Notes: a model not told the origin generated them from the sequence alone. Numbered from the stretch's first letter, positions 17,226 through 27,464 are shown. The stretch: DNA of 64,000 nucleotides from Bacteroidales bacterium UBA6431 (GCA_002439095.1 DJOT01000015.1:69909-133908); one strand, 5' to 3'. A program made the numbers and translations.

Positions 17226-20042
17226 GTGATAAAGAGACTGCTCATATCGCTTTTACTGATAATCATGGCCGTATCATCATCCGATGCGGCTCCAAGACTG
17301 CAATACACCTACTACCTCAAAGAGCGCGGCCTCCCGAGAACCCTTGTACAGGATATGATACAAGACAGCAATGGCTGTCTATGGCTGGCAAGCTGGTCCG
17401 GGCTATACCGTTTCGACGGAATAAGTTTCACAGGATTCAGGGCAGACATCTCCGGAACACATGGCGAAAAGGCCAACAACAGATTCGACAGGATCGAGCG
17501 GGACAGTTTCGGCTATATCTGGGCCCTCTCATACGACGGTTCTTTATACCGCTTCGATCCGCAGAAAGGGAATTTCAATCCCATGGCGTCAGGACAGGGA
17601 ATATCTCAAATCCACAAACTCTCGTCAGACGACTTCTGCTTCGTCACGATGGAAAACACGATCCTGCGCACAAAATACTCTAACCACGGACGGACCTGTA
17701 CACTGTCAGAATATTATGCCATTTCCTCTTCTGACAACATCAACTGCATATACAAGGATTCGGAGGACAATGTATGGACTGCGACAGACAGTGTCATCCT
17801 GCGCAATAAAGAAGTCGCAAGCAACAACCCCGGATACTGTGTAGAGTATTCGTCCGGAGCTCTACGGTTCGGAAGCAAGGGAGGCAAAATCATAGAATGC
17901 ATAGACGGGAGAATTTTCGACATCGGGACAGATGCCAGATATGATATAAGGCTGATAGCCAACATCCCCGGCTCCATCGACCTTGTCCTCGGCTCTGACG
18001 ACGGGCAGCTTTCCCTGCTGAAGATGGACAAATGGCAACTGAAAAACATAGATGTCCCGTCGGAATGCTGCCTGAGTTCAAGCCCAAAGTCATTCACTGA
18101 CGGCAAGGGTACTGTCTGGATATGGTCGCCTTTCGGAGGCATCAGCAGCCTCGCCCCAGATCGTCTCAAACTTGAGCCCATGCGATACGAAACAGTCGAT
18201 GCGGATGGTTGGAATGCCGAAAACAACATATATTCAGCGTTCATAGACAACCAGGGTAACATCTGGTTTGCCGGAAGCTGGGGAGGCATAGGACGCGGGA
18301 CAAGGAAAGACAGCAATTTCAACCTGCTCAGCTTCACCCCGGACAGCGACAGTCCATCCCCGGCAAACAGCGTAAGGGCAATAGCCCAGAGCAATGAGGG
18401 AATCATCTACGCCGGCACAAAAGACGGCAACATACACATCCTTAGCGAGAACCTCAGCCCTATCACGGTCTGGAGACTCCCCTTCCCGGCCTACAGCATA
18501 ACAGAAGACAGGGAGGGGCACATCTGGATAGGTACCAAAGGCGGCGGAGTCATCGAAAATACAGCCCCGGCCTTCGGCTATAGACCTGTATTCCGACCCA
18601 AAACATACAGGGGGCCCAATCAGAATGGAGATCTGGTATACTGCGTGTATCAAGACAGCACTCGCATGTGGACAGGCTCGTTCGACAACGGCACACAATT
18701 TATCGGCAGCAAAGACAATCTCCGGTCCTCTGCAAGCCAAATAGACAAGATACGTTTCATTACATCCGGCCCGGACGGAAAACTTTATGCCTGCGGAAGA
18801 AAGGGGATCTTCGTCTGTGAAAATCCAAACGCACCGGAGGAATCGCTGGATTTCAAAAGGCTGCCCGGCACAAAAGAGCAAGACATCCAGCATCTGCTGT
18901 TCACCGGAGACGGTCAGATGTACGCCTCTTCTTTCGGGAGCGGATTTATACATTGTCCGCTTGACGGAAGCGGCACGCTATCAGCAATCAGCACAGACGA
19001 CGGGCTGATGTCGAATTTCGTTTTCTCAGCAATCGAAGACAAGGACGGGAACATCTGGATTGCAACCTACCGGGGTCTTAACAAATTGAACCCGGGGACG
19101 GGTGAAGTCATCGGCTGGTCATACGACAGGATAGGCAAGGATCTGCTGTTCAATGAAGGCGCACCCCTTATTTCCAAAGACGGGGATCTGATATTCAACA
19201 CAACCGCAGGGATCCTGTATTTCAACCCTGAAGACATCTCAAACAGCACTTTCACTCCGAAGGTATTCATCACGAACTGCCAGTTTGCAGGTGAGAGAAT
19301 CTACCCTGAAGGCGGCAGGCAGGTAGAGATCCGCGGCAGCGGCAGGCTTGACATCCGGTTTGCGGCAGTGGACATGCATGGCCCCGAAAGAGTCATGTAC
19401 TCATGGAAGAAAGACGGAGACAAAGACTGGACGCAGCTCGGCAGCACACAGACCTTAAGTCTGGACAATCTGGGCGTAGGACGTCACGGACTCCAGATCA
19501 GGTCCACCAACGCGGACGGAGTACAGAGAGACAATGCCCTCAATGTCATTGTAACAGTCCGGCCCGCCATCTCCAATTACATCCAGATGGGCATCATAAC
19601 AGCCATCATCGCCATCATGATATCGGCCTACATCATCGCACGTAAAAGGAAAACGGAAAAAACCGCTATTCCGGCCATGGCCGCTGTCGCCGTCACTCCA
19701 TCCGGAGCCGAAGACCAGAAATTCACCAGAGCGTTCAAGATCTTCCTCGAAGAGAATCTCGACAATGGGGACCTCAGCGCCGAAGACATGGCAGCCGCCC
19801 TTAACGTAAGCCGCTCCGCACTGTTTGAGAAGTGCAAGGCAATGCTCGGCAAGGCCCCTACAGAATATCTCCGCGACCTGCGTTTCAGCAAAGCCGCGGA
19901 GATGATGGCAAAAGGCGGTTATTCAATATCGCAGATAGCCTACAAGACAGGCTTCAACGACCCGCACTATTTCAGCAAGGCATTCAAGAAGCGTTTCGGG
20001 GTATCACCTTCCGAATACCGCAGAGGACCCAAAGATTCTTGA
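17226..20042 (+). CDS. Membrane sensor-regulator: propeller + Y_Y_Y + AraC HTH, no kinase
   Basis: This is a 938-residue protein. The start is a GTG: a TAG stop lies one codon upstream and a signal peptide begins exactly here (residues 1-21). Residues 22 to about 690 contain repeated propeller motifs such as DSNGCLWLASWSGLYRFDG, DRIERDSFGYIWAL and EDKDGNIWIATYRGLNKL, followed by a Y_Y_Y-type beta-sandwich. One transmembrane helix (about 781-804) leads after a short linker directly to an AraC-type HTH (about 830-935; ISQIAYKTGFNDPHYFSKAF). Hybrid two-component systems of Bacteroidetes normally carry HisKA, HATPase and receiver domains here; all are absent. It probably acts as a one-component, ToxR-like regulator of the locus. 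Its 3' end overlaps the convergent GH2 gene. Confidence 0.85.
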   Translation: MIKRLLISLLLIIMAVSSSDAAPRLQYTYYLKERGLPRTLVQDMIQDSNGCLWLASWSGLYRFDGISFTGFRADISGTHGEKANNRFDRIERDSFGYIWALSYDGSLYRFDPQKGNFNPMASGQGISQIHKLSSDDFCFVTMENTILRTKYSNHGRTCTLSEYYAISSSDNINCIYKDSEDNVWTATDSVILRNKEVASNNPGYCVEYSSGALRFGSKGGKIIECIDGRIFDIGTDARYDIRLIANIPGSIDLVLGSDDGQLSLLKMDKWQLKNIDVPSECCLSSSPKSFTDGKGTVWIWSPFGGISSLAPDRLKLEPMRYETVDADGWNAENNIYSAFIDNQGNIWFAGSWGGIGRGTRKDSNFNLLSFTPDSDSPSPANSVRAIAQSNEGIIYAGTKDGNIHILSENLSPITVWRLPFPAYSITEDREGHIWIGTKGGGVIENTAPAFGYRPVFRPKTYRGPNQNGDLVYCVYQDSTRMWTGSFDNGTQFIGSKDNLRSSASQIDKIRFITSGPDGKLYACGRKGIFVCENPNAPEESLDFKRLPGTKEQDIQHLLFTGDGQMYASSFGSGFIHCPLDGSGTLSAISTDDGLMSNFVFSAIEDKDGNIWIATYRGLNKLNPGTGEVIGWSYDRIGKDLLFNEGAPLISKDGDLIFNTTAGILYFNPEDISNSTFTPKVFITNCQFAGERIYPEGGRQVEIRGSGRLDIRFAAVDMHGPERVMYSWKKDGDKDWTQLGSTQTLSLDNLGVGRHGLQIRSTNADGVQRDNALNVIVTVRPAISNYIQMGIITAIIAIMISAYIIARKRKTEKTAIPAMAAVAVTPSGAEDQKFTRAFKIFLEENLDNGDLSAEDMAAALNVSRSALFEKCKAMLGKAPTEYLRDLRFSKAAEMMAKGGYSISQIAYKTGFNDPHYFSKAFKKRFGVSPSEYRRGPKDS

Positions 20043-23040
20043 GTTTCATCATGTTGAGCAGGAGCTGCTGACCGACCACATTGGCGCCGTTCTCTCCGCT
20101 CACGTCAAATGTCCCGAGAGCCTCATACATCCCGTCCACCACGTCACCCTCACGGAGAGAATCCTGCGAAGGGGCGTGAATGTCACTGATACAGGCCGGA
20201 ATGTCGAGAGATGTCAGTATCACCTGACCCCGGCCGGCCCTGATAAGGCTCAAGACAGAGTAGACCTCCTTCTTGTGATCGGCCACGACAGCAGCAAGAG
20301 TCTCGCCGTTCTCGCAACGCAGCCCCACACGGCGGCGATTGTAAGCGGCGAAGCACTGATATTCCCAGTTGAACACGCAATCCTGCGGCAGACCGGCCCA
20401 TATAGGGTGAGCCCGGTTGAAATAATTGCCACCATACCATGCAGTACCGACTTTCTTGCTTCCGCGATAGTCAAGCACTTCCTTATCCGCAAAATATTCT
20501 GCCCACCTCTCCGGCTTGTCCACAACTATAAGCGTGTGTCCCTTATAGACCCACTCCATGATGTCGCTCATGCCGCTCCCCCACTGCTGCGGTTCAAACT
20601 CGCCGACAACAAGATAATCGCCAGAAGGAGTACCCGACACATATTCAGCCGGCCTTATGCCGAGACTGGAGAGGAAAGCCGCGACCCTGCCGCTGCTGTC
20701 CGCCACAGAACCGTCGGAGCTGATCCCGGAAGCATCGAGCTTCACAGCAAAGATCTCGTCACTGCCCTCGCACACCGTCTCTTTTCCACGGATAAGGCGC
20801 GCTTCCACACGGCTGTAGCCAGGCTCGTCCACACTGAACTCAAACCCGTCTGCAAGGCACTCTCCATACACAGTCCCGCCGCTGACCTTGACCTTGGTGC
20901 TGCGCGAATCAAGCAATGTGCCGTCGGCAAGACGATAATCAAGCACAAGAGTGAAATTACCCTTGAGGTTTTTCTCGTTGATTATGAACACGTCAGCCGT
21001 AGTCTTGCGGCCAACCGGGAGAACCTTGTGGTTCAACTTCACGGACAGCACCAGAGGACGGTTGTAGCGGGCTATGAGTTCAGGATCACCCTTGAAATGA
21101 CGGTAATTGTCAACCACTCCGGAGTGGTTCTCCAACTTCATGCTCTCCCACCCGTTGATGGCATAGCCGTCCACAACGTCATTGATACGTATATTCTCGA
21201 TGATGCGCCCTTGATAATAGTATGACACATTGCCCATGGCCACCGTGAGGTCGTCCACCGTAGGGAACGCCTTGCGGAAGCCCTTCTTGTCAAGGAAGGC
21301 ATTGTATGCATCGTACCATGAAAGGTAATCCTGCGCCTCCCAAGTGGAAGTCTTGCCTGAAGAAAGGATCTCGTCACGTATCAACTGAAGTCTCGGAGGC
21401 GTGCCGATAGCCCCTTCTTCGCCCCAGATTACGATCTCCCCGCGGTTGGCGCTGCCACGCAGGTATTCATCCTTGGAGACATACAGGGCATCATGGTACA
21501 CTCCAGGACCGCCGGCGTGGTGGTTGTCCCACCAGCCAGTATCGCGGAAGGTCGTGTCAAACGGCATCAGATTGGTCTTGAAATGCGCATCAGGCTTCAC
21601 CTCCGGGTTGTTGCCGTTGCAGGAGTTGTACACCAGAATACGGCTAGGATCGAGCTTGTGACCCATGGTCATCTGCTCATAATCCTGCTTCTGCGGCCAC
21701 GCTCCCCTCTCATTATGCATGTTGTAGATTATCAAGCTCGGATGGCTGCGGTCACGCATTATCATACGGCGCAGTTTCTCATTGCGGTATGCGAAATAGA
21801 AGCGGCTCTGAATGTTGTCATCATCAAACTTCGAGATCGGATACTGGTTTCCTCCCGGCTCCTCCCAATAGAGCAGTCCGAGCTCATCCGCCCACTTGAA
21901 GACATCGCTCTGCCCGATTGTCCTGTGGAAATTCAGCATGTTCAACCCCATTCCTTTGGCGGCCTCCACCTGACGACGGGCCAGTTCATCAGAAGGCATG
22001 ATTCCGTTCTCCGGCCAGAAGCTCCAGGAGATGGACGTGCGCAGCACTATGCGCCGTCCGTTGAGATAGAACTGCCTGTCCCCCTTGACGTCACGGACCT
22101 CAAACCAGCGGAAACCGAAACGGCGGGTGTCGCTGTCTTCCCCGAGAGTAACGCTGAGATCGTACAGATTTGGCTCTTCTACGCTCCACAACTTTGCCCC
22201 AGGAAGCCTAACGGCATATTCAAGAGCATTTTCACCGGCTTTGAGCGATGCTGAATATTTCTTGGCATATACCTCACGTCCGCCTTTTTCCCGGATTGAA
22301 ATCCGGACGGGAACATCGTCCGTGGCCTTGTCGGCGAAGGCGCTCACCTCTATTTTGACCTTGCGCGGATCAGGCTGATTCTGCACATAGAGATCCGAAA
22401 TATATGTCTTTCCGGTGGCGATCAGCTTCACCTTGCCCGTAATGCCGCCGAAACCATGAGAAGGATTGGTAAGATACTCTCCCCAGCTGTAGACCTGCGA
22501 GTCTTTCCAGTTGAAATTCCCGTTAGGATCGGTGATACGGACGCTGATGACATTTGATTTGCCGTATTCCAGAAAGTCCGTGATATCGAAAGCGAACGGT
22601 GTGCTGTTGACCAGATCGTATCCGGCAAGTTTATGATTCACAAATATTTCAGCACGGAAACGCACCGCCTCAAAGTCAATGGCAACCCTGCGCCCCTCCC
22701 ACGAGGCCGGGATATCCACCCTAGTCTCAAACCAGGATACACCGACATAGTTGCCGGTCACGCCGAAAGTCTCCCCGTTCCAGCCCCAAAGGTGTTCCTC
22801 AACCGTGGCCGGGAGATGAACCCCGGACACGGACGGGATCTCAAGCAGAGCCCATCCACCCGAAGGGGTGTTCACCGGCAATTTATCGATATCGACAGGA
22901 GGCAGGAAAAGCTCATCGTTTTCCCATTTTGCATCCTTGTCAAGGGTGATGCTCCAATCGTGAGAAGAAATATCAAGTGTTTCCCGCTGCAGCGGCGCGG
23001 CCGCAACGAGCATGGAAAGCAGAAAATTAAGAATATTCAT
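19984..23040 (-). CDS. GH2-family glycosidase
   Basis: This is a 1018-residue secreted protein. I chose the ATG at 23040 (leader MNILNFLLSMLVAAAP); a GTG at 23046 is also possible. A jelly-roll domain (about 80-190, DFEAVRFRAEIFVNHKLAG), an Ig-like domain and a TIM barrel follow. The acid/base Glu is in IYNMHNERG, and the likely nucleophile Glu is in IVIWGEEGA. The C-terminal 350 residues are extra beta and alpha/beta domains beyond a minimal GH2. Family members remove beta-galactosyl, beta-glucuronyl or other residues; specificity is unknown here. It follows the triple-domain pectinase gene by 2 bases, and its last 59 bases overlap the regulator gene on the other strand. Confidence 0.82.
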   Translation of the reverse strand: MNILNFLLSMLVAAAPLQRETLDISSHDWSITLDKDAKWENDELFLPPVDIDKLPVNTPSGGWALLEIPSVSGVHLPATVEEHLWGWNGETFGVTGNYVGVSWFETRVDIPASWEGRRVAIDFEAVRFRAEIFVNHKLAGYDLVNSTPFAFDITDFLEYGKSNVISVRITDPNGNFNWKDSQVYSWGEYLTNPSHGFGGITGKVKLIATGKTYISDLYVQNQPDPRKVKIEVSAFADKATDDVPVRISIREKGGREVYAKKYSASLKAGENALEYAVRLPGAKLWSVEEPNLYDLSVTLGEDSDTRRFGFRWFEVRDVKGDRQFYLNGRRIVLRTSISWSFWPENGIMPSDELARRQVEAAKGMGLNMLNFHRTIGQSDVFKWADELGLLYWEEPGGNQYPISKFDDDNIQSRFYFAYRNEKLRRMIMRDRSHPSLIIYNMHNERGAWPQKQDYEQMTMGHKLDPSRILVYNSCNGNNPEVKPDAHFKTNLMPFDTTFRDTGWWDNHHAGGPGVYHDALYVSKDEYLRGSANRGEIVIWGEEGAIGTPPRLQLIRDEILSSGKTSTWEAQDYLSWYDAYNAFLDKKGFRKAFPTVDDLTVAMGNVSYYYQGRIIENIRINDVVDGYAINGWESMKLENHSGVVDNYRHFKGDPELIARYNRPLVLSVKLNHKVLPVGRKTTADVFIINEKNLKGNFTLVLDYRLADGTLLDSRSTKVKVSGGTVYGECLADGFEFSVDEPGYSRVEARLIRGKETVCEGSDEIFAVKLDASGISSDGSVADSSGRVAAFLSSLGIRPAEYVSGTPSGDYLVVGEFEPQQWGSGMSDIMEWVYKGHTLIVVDKPERWAEYFADKEVLDYRGSKKVGTAWYGGNYFNRAHPIWAGLPQDCVFNWEYQCFAAYNRRRVGLRCENGETLAAVVADHKKEVYSVLSLIRAGRGQVILTSLDIPACISDIHAPSQDSLREGDVVDGMYEALGTFDVSGENGANVVGQQLLLNMMKLKNLWVLCGIRKVIPRNAS

Positions 23041-23042
23041 GG

Positions 23043-25859
23043 TCACCGGCTTTCAAGAGGATTCCAGATGTCGTCAGCGGAGTTGCGCATCACGTTGTCA
23101 ACCGTATAGTCAGCCGCCTGCGTGCCAGTCAGGACATGCGACCAGCCGACACGTCCACCGATGGACGCTCCCGGGCCGGAGCAGCCGTACTCGGCATAGA
23201 AGGCAGTCTTCTCCTTGGCCGGCCTGTTCCAATTGTGCCATCCCTCCGGACGGATGTGCGGCCCCATCTCGCAATTGAGATAAACCACTTTTGCATAGTC
23301 CCTCCACGGACGGCCAAGATAAACCTTATCTATGCCGGGAGCCGCCGTCAGACGGCAGCGGTTGAACACATATCCGAACTTTTCGCCTTCAAAAGTGGAC
23401 GCGGCAGTGATGTAACTGTTGCGCTTGGAGCGGATCTCGCAGTTCTCAAACCAGCACCTGCCCGGACCGAAGATGAAGTCGGTGGTCCCCTCGATCAGAC
23501 AATCCACATAAAGACTGCGGCATGTCTGCCCGTCCTCACCGTAGCGCCCGTAGGTATAGATGGTGTCCTGATTGCCGAAGATGTGGCAGCGCCGCAGAAG
23601 GATGCGGTCCCCATTGGTCATGAGCGCAACGGCCTGGCCAAGTTCACCGGCATCATTGCGGATGCTCAGATCCTCAAAAGTCACATCATCTGCATCCACG
23701 AACACGGAAGCACTTCCGCTCGTGCCGATCTCATGTGGGCTGTCAGGCCAGAGTTTGCGGGCGTAATTGTCATAAGTGATGACCGACTTGCCGGCACCGC
23801 AGCCAATTATCTTGAGACTGCGTTTGCCTGACGGGATTATGATGCGCTCCCTGTATACGCCAGGCTTCACCAGTATGGTCGTCTGAATGCTCTTCTGATA
23901 GTCAGGCACAGCATCCACAGCCTCCTGCATGGTGAGAAAATCACCGCGTCCGTCCTTGTCCACCACGAAATCATAACGGACAAGATGCTCCGCGAGCTGT
24001 GGGATCTTGGCACGGATGGAGTCGCAGACGATATCACAGTTGCGCCGTGCACCACGGGCATTGGAATGGGTGTCGTCCTGACGGCCGGAAGGCATGGCAG
24101 GACAGGTACCAGCGGCGACCCACATGAAATACTCCCTGGATGCCTTGTCCCCGGCAGCCTTGATCCAGTCAATTGTGGCCTTCTCCATGTCTATGAGCAC
24201 TGTCCCGGTCTCGGCTGCGACAGCTTTCATCGCTGCCGGGTATTCACCATGGGTAGTCTCGTCCAGGACCCCGCCCACGAAACGCCTGCGCGCCACCGGG
24301 GTCAGCAATACAGGGGTCGCCCCGAGTTCGCGTGCAGTCTTTATGAACATTCTCAGGTTGTCCTGATAAGCTCCCCACGGAGCAGCATAGACTTTCGGTT
24401 TATTGGACTTCTCATCATTGTGGCCGAACTCGATGAAGACGTAGTCTCCCGGACGGATGTTCGCCTTGACCTTATCCCAGAGCCCTTCATCGATGAAACT
24501 CTTGGTACTGCGGCCGTTCTTGGCATAGTTTATCACCCTCACGGACGGATCCACAAAGTTCTCGAACACCATTCCCCATCCCCTCTCCGGATTACCGTTT
24601 GAGATGTCCTTGTCCGCCATGGTGGAATCCCCCATCAGATGCAGGGTCAACTTCACCGAAGATTCCGGCACTTCAGGGCTGAGGGTCGGACCGGCTCCCT
24701 GAGGGCCGCGAAGCAACTTCGGCACGCGGGATGCTGGAAGCACATTGTAGCGATACGGGATATTCACCGTCCCCTTGTCATGAGGTTTGAACTTCTCCCG
24801 GAAAGTGTTTCCACGCATCTGCCATGCCCCGGCGTCGTCTGTCGCCTCGAATATGTTCTTGACACCTTTTTCGAAATAATTGCCCTCCATGAGCACCTCG
24901 GCTCCGATGCAGGCGTAGACGGCATTGGCATAGTTGCCGGCACAATCATAAAGGTTGTTCAAAAGATGGATGGTACCCCAACGGACAGCCGGCATCCTCA
25001 CCTCACAGCCCCTGCCCCAAATACAGTAGGCATAGGTGACGTTGAGATTGTCAACGCCCTGATCCGGTCTCTCGCTGCTCGCGATAAGGTTGGAAGCCTT
25101 GTGGTCATAGGCCTTGTCCGTATATTGGAAGACGCACCAGGTCACCGTGATGAAATCCGAGCGGGAATTTATGTCAAAGTTCCCGTCCATCCCGTCTGTG
25201 AAGCTGCAATGGTCCACCCAGATGTGCTTCGAGCCGTTGGAAACAGTCAGCAGATCAGCGCCTCCGACATCTATCGGACCCGGACCCTCAAAAGCGATGT
25301 TGCGTATTATGATGTTCTCGCAGGCATCAAGTCCGATCAGTCCGGCATCACGATACTTCTCGGACGGGTCGGAGGTATAATCGATAATGGCCTGTCGCGT
25401 ATGCTGCTCCCTCTCCTCTGCCACGTAGGCACCGTTTGAGAGTTTCCCGCCACCTCCCTGGTCGGACATGGCCTTGACTCCGGCACCGTCCAGGAGCTCC
25501 CTCAGATCATCGGTCACGCTGAACTGCGTACGGAGCACCGCCCCGTTGACTCCGAGCAGAGTCTTGCCGCTGAGTCCCTTGAATTTCATGAAAGAAGACA
25601 CGACAAAATCTCCCCTGGAGCCGTCCAAGACCACTACATCATAGTCCTTGAGGGCCTTGATCAGGTCCTCGCGCATGTCGAAGCCACTGCTCTGGAGGAC
25701 AATCGTGCTGGAAGCATCCCCACCCGTGACCGCAAAAGCGTCCCCTTCGGTCAGGGACACGGCAGAGGCCCATCCGAACGGGCCCTCATTTACAGCAGTT
25801 TTGGCGCCGGCCACGAAGGACAGCGCCAAAAGAGCAATCGAAATCAGATTACGTTTCAT
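23043..25859 (-). CDS. Triple-domain pectinase: PL1 pectate lyase - CE12 acetylesterase - CE8 methylesterase
   Basis: This 938-residue protein has a signal peptide (1-19). The PL1 beta-helix spans about 25-385, with the calcium-site segment DGNFDINSRSDF and the catalytic-Arg block RMPAVRWG (288-295). The CE12 SGNH hydrolase spans about 403-625, with GDST (410-413), a GHND block (479-482) and DDTHSN (595-600) supplying Ser, Asp and His. The CE8 beta-helix spans about 628-930, with QDT (764-766), DFIFG (794-798) and GRPW (849-852). Every expected catalytic residue is visible in all three modules. The enzyme would remove acetyl and methyl esters and then cleave homogalacturonan by beta-elimination. 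Its ATG directly follows the stop of the upstream gene with no gap. Confidence 0.9.
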   Translation of the reverse strand: MKRNLISIALLALSFVAGAKTAVNEGPFGWASAVSLTEGDAFAVTGGDASSTIVLQSSGFDMREDLIKALKDYDVVVLDGSRGDFVVSSFMKFKGLSGKTLLGVNGAVLRTQFSVTDDLRELLDGAGVKAMSDQGGGGKLSNGAYVAEEREQHTRQAIIDYTSDPSEKYRDAGLIGLDACENIIIRNIAFEGPGPIDVGGADLLTVSNGSKHIWVDHCSFTDGMDGNFDINSRSDFITVTWCVFQYTDKAYDHKASNLIASSERPDQGVDNLNVTYAYCIWGRGCEVRMPAVRWGTIHLLNNLYDCAGNYANAVYACIGAEVLMEGNYFEKGVKNIFEATDDAGAWQMRGNTFREKFKPHDKGTVNIPYRYNVLPASRVPKLLRGPQGAGPTLSPEVPESSVKLTLHLMGDSTMADKDISNGNPERGWGMVFENFVDPSVRVINYAKNGRSTKSFIDEGLWDKVKANIRPGDYVFIEFGHNDEKSNKPKVYAAPWGAYQDNLRMFIKTARELGATPVLLTPVARRRFVGGVLDETTHGEYPAAMKAVAAETGTVLIDMEKATIDWIKAAGDKASREYFMWVAAGTCPAMPSGRQDDTHSNARGARRNCDIVCDSIRAKIPQLAEHLVRYDFVVDKDGRGDFLTMQEAVDAVPDYQKSIQTTILVKPGVYRERIIIPSGKRSLKIIGCGAGKSVITYDNYARKLWPDSPHEIGTSGSASVFVDADDVTFEDLSIRNDAGELGQAVALMTNGDRILLRRCHIFGNQDTIYTYGRYGEDGQTCRSLYVDCLIEGTTDFIFGPGRCWFENCEIRSKRNSYITAASTFEGEKFGYVFNRCRLTAAPGIDKVYLGRPWRDYAKVVYLNCEMGPHIRPEGWHNWNRPAKEKTAFYAEYGCSGPGASIGGRVGWSHVLTGTQAADYTVDNVMRNSADDIWNPLESR

Positions 25860-27464
25860 CTATTTATTTTCCTTGTCTACAAAAGATATGAGTGTCATCA
25901 TCCTGTTCATGTACTCGCGGGTCGAGATGCACATCTCACCGGTCTCGCAACGATAAGGAGAAGTGTCGTACTCGTCCCCGACATTGGTCCGTACATACTT
26001 CGTCTCGCTGCTCGGGGTGGTCGGAGCTCCCGGCTTGTAAGGGTTGGAAGTCGTGGTGAGCGGAGTCAGCCAGCAGCCCTCGGCGCTGAGAGATGAAATT
26101 ATGTCCTTAACATCTTTATCGCTGACATTCTGAGGCATCCGGCAATAGAATCTGTCAAGAGGCACCAGTTCATCACCGGCAAGAGGCGAATTCTTGGTAA
26201 GCTCCTCCACCGGAGTGGCCATCAGCTCGTCATAAGCCTTGCGGAGAGCCTTGGTGTCAACCCATGAAGCGGAGCTGTAGTGGCCGATGGTCCCAGAAAT
26301 CTCCTGATTGATAAAGTAATGGCCGTTGTAGGAGTTGGAGCCTACGCGGTGAACATAGAGAGGCTTTCCGCTGTCCGGATCGATGAAGCGAGGTGCAAGG
26401 AAGGCATCAGGATTGTTTGTCTTGCGCTCCCATTTTGCGACTTCTGATGCAGGAAGTTTCTGTGACTCAAGGAACTCGATGGCTGCTGGGATGCCGGTCA
26501 TGAAACGGGTGTCGCCGGTGAGACGGTAATAGTCCATCATCTGGCGGATCATGGAGACGGTAGTGCCGGAGTTGACGCCGCGAGGCTCGTATGAACGGGC
26601 ATGGGCAGGCTTGAGATCCGCTACAGTATACTGGTCAGCCCAACCGGCATAAGGCGCCCCCTGCTGAAGCAGAACCGTGCAGTACATGGCCCTGTAGATA
26701 GGCTCCTTGAGCCCCGGGATGCCAAGAGACTGATAGCACTGGAGGAGGAAGTCACAGGCCTCCGGGATCACATCATCGTTGAGAGTGATGAACGAGCTGT
26801 AGTCCGCCTTGCCCTGGAAAGGGTGGTCGAACATGAGAGGATACCTCTGAGGCCAGCCGCCCACAGGATACTGGCTGTCAAGGACGAACTTGATGGCCTT
26901 GTCAAGAGAGGGACGGAAGATCGGGTCATATTTCTCCACATATATGCGGAGCAGGAATTTGGCGCAGTCCGTAGTGGCGGAATCATCGAATGTGGCGTTG
27001 CCGTAATAGTGCTGGAACTCCTCGAGTCTCCAGCCGCTCTTGCCGACTGTGGCATACCAGTCCTTGAGGGAAGCCTCGCCGGCGAAATCGAAGCAGTAGT
27101 TCCAGCCGCCGCACTCGAGCTGTCCCCAGATGAGCGCTGAAGCCACCTTCTTGGCTGCCTCATAATAATATTCGTCTCCAGTGGCGTGATAAGCATCAAG
27201 CAACATGTGCCCTACCTGAGGCGTACCAGGATCCTGAGTCCATACCATTGTGCGCTTGGCTTCCATTTCACCCCACTGGCGGGACATATCCGGAAGGTAG
27301 TTCCAGACGAAGCCGCCGTTGTAACTGACCTTGTCCATCATATACTGCGTGGCTGTCTTCATGGTCTCAAGAGCCTTGTCCTCAAGAGATTTAGGTTTTG
27401 CCGTCATGGCAAGAGGCAGGCACAATGCCGCCCCGAGGATGATAATCTTGATTTTAGTATTCAT
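25860..27464 (-). CDS. PL10-like pectate lyase-family protein
   Basis: This 534-residue secreted protein starts at the ATG at 27464, where a signal peptide (ending AMTAKP) begins; the open frame extends 115 codons further but overlaps the divergent KdgF gene. It has alpha/alpha-toroid features shared with PL10: GGWNYCFDF, GGWPQRYPL and a TLNDDVI segment matching the YNDDAM site of the PL10 half at 9588. The C-terminal part (PLYVHRVGSNSYNG) differs from classical PL10, so substrate and activity are uncertain. It heads the minus-strand operon with the triple pectinase and GH2. A TATCTTTG promoter box lies just upstream. Confidence 0.65.
   Translation of the reverse strand: MNTKIKIIILGAALCLPLAMTAKPKSLEDKALETMKTATQYMMDKVSYNGGFVWNYLPDMSRQWGEMEAKRTMVWTQDPGTPQVGHMLLDAYHATGDEYYYEAAKKVASALIWGQLECGGWNYCFDFAGEASLKDWYATVGKSGWRLEEFQHYYGNATFDDSATTDCAKFLLRIYVEKYDPIFRPSLDKAIKFVLDSQYPVGGWPQRYPLMFDHPFQGKADYSSFITLNDDVIPEACDFLLQCYQSLGIPGLKEPIYRAMYCTVLLQQGAPYAGWADQYTVADLKPAHARSYEPRGVNSGTTVSMIRQMMDYYRLTGDTRFMTGIPAAIEFLESQKLPASEVAKWERKTNNPDAFLAPRFIDPDSGKPLYVHRVGSNSYNGHYFINQEISGTIGHYSSASWVDTKALRKAYDELMATPVEELTKNSPLAGDELVPLDRFYCRMPQNVSDKDVKDIISSLSAEGCWLTPLTTTSNPYKPGAPTTPSSETKYVRTNVGDEYDTSPYRCETGEMCISTREYMNRMMTLISFVDKENK

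Noticed and set aside
20176..21225. 349-codon plus-strand frame opposite GH2
   Set aside because: It lies wholly inside the GH2 gene on the other strand and has no domain signature.
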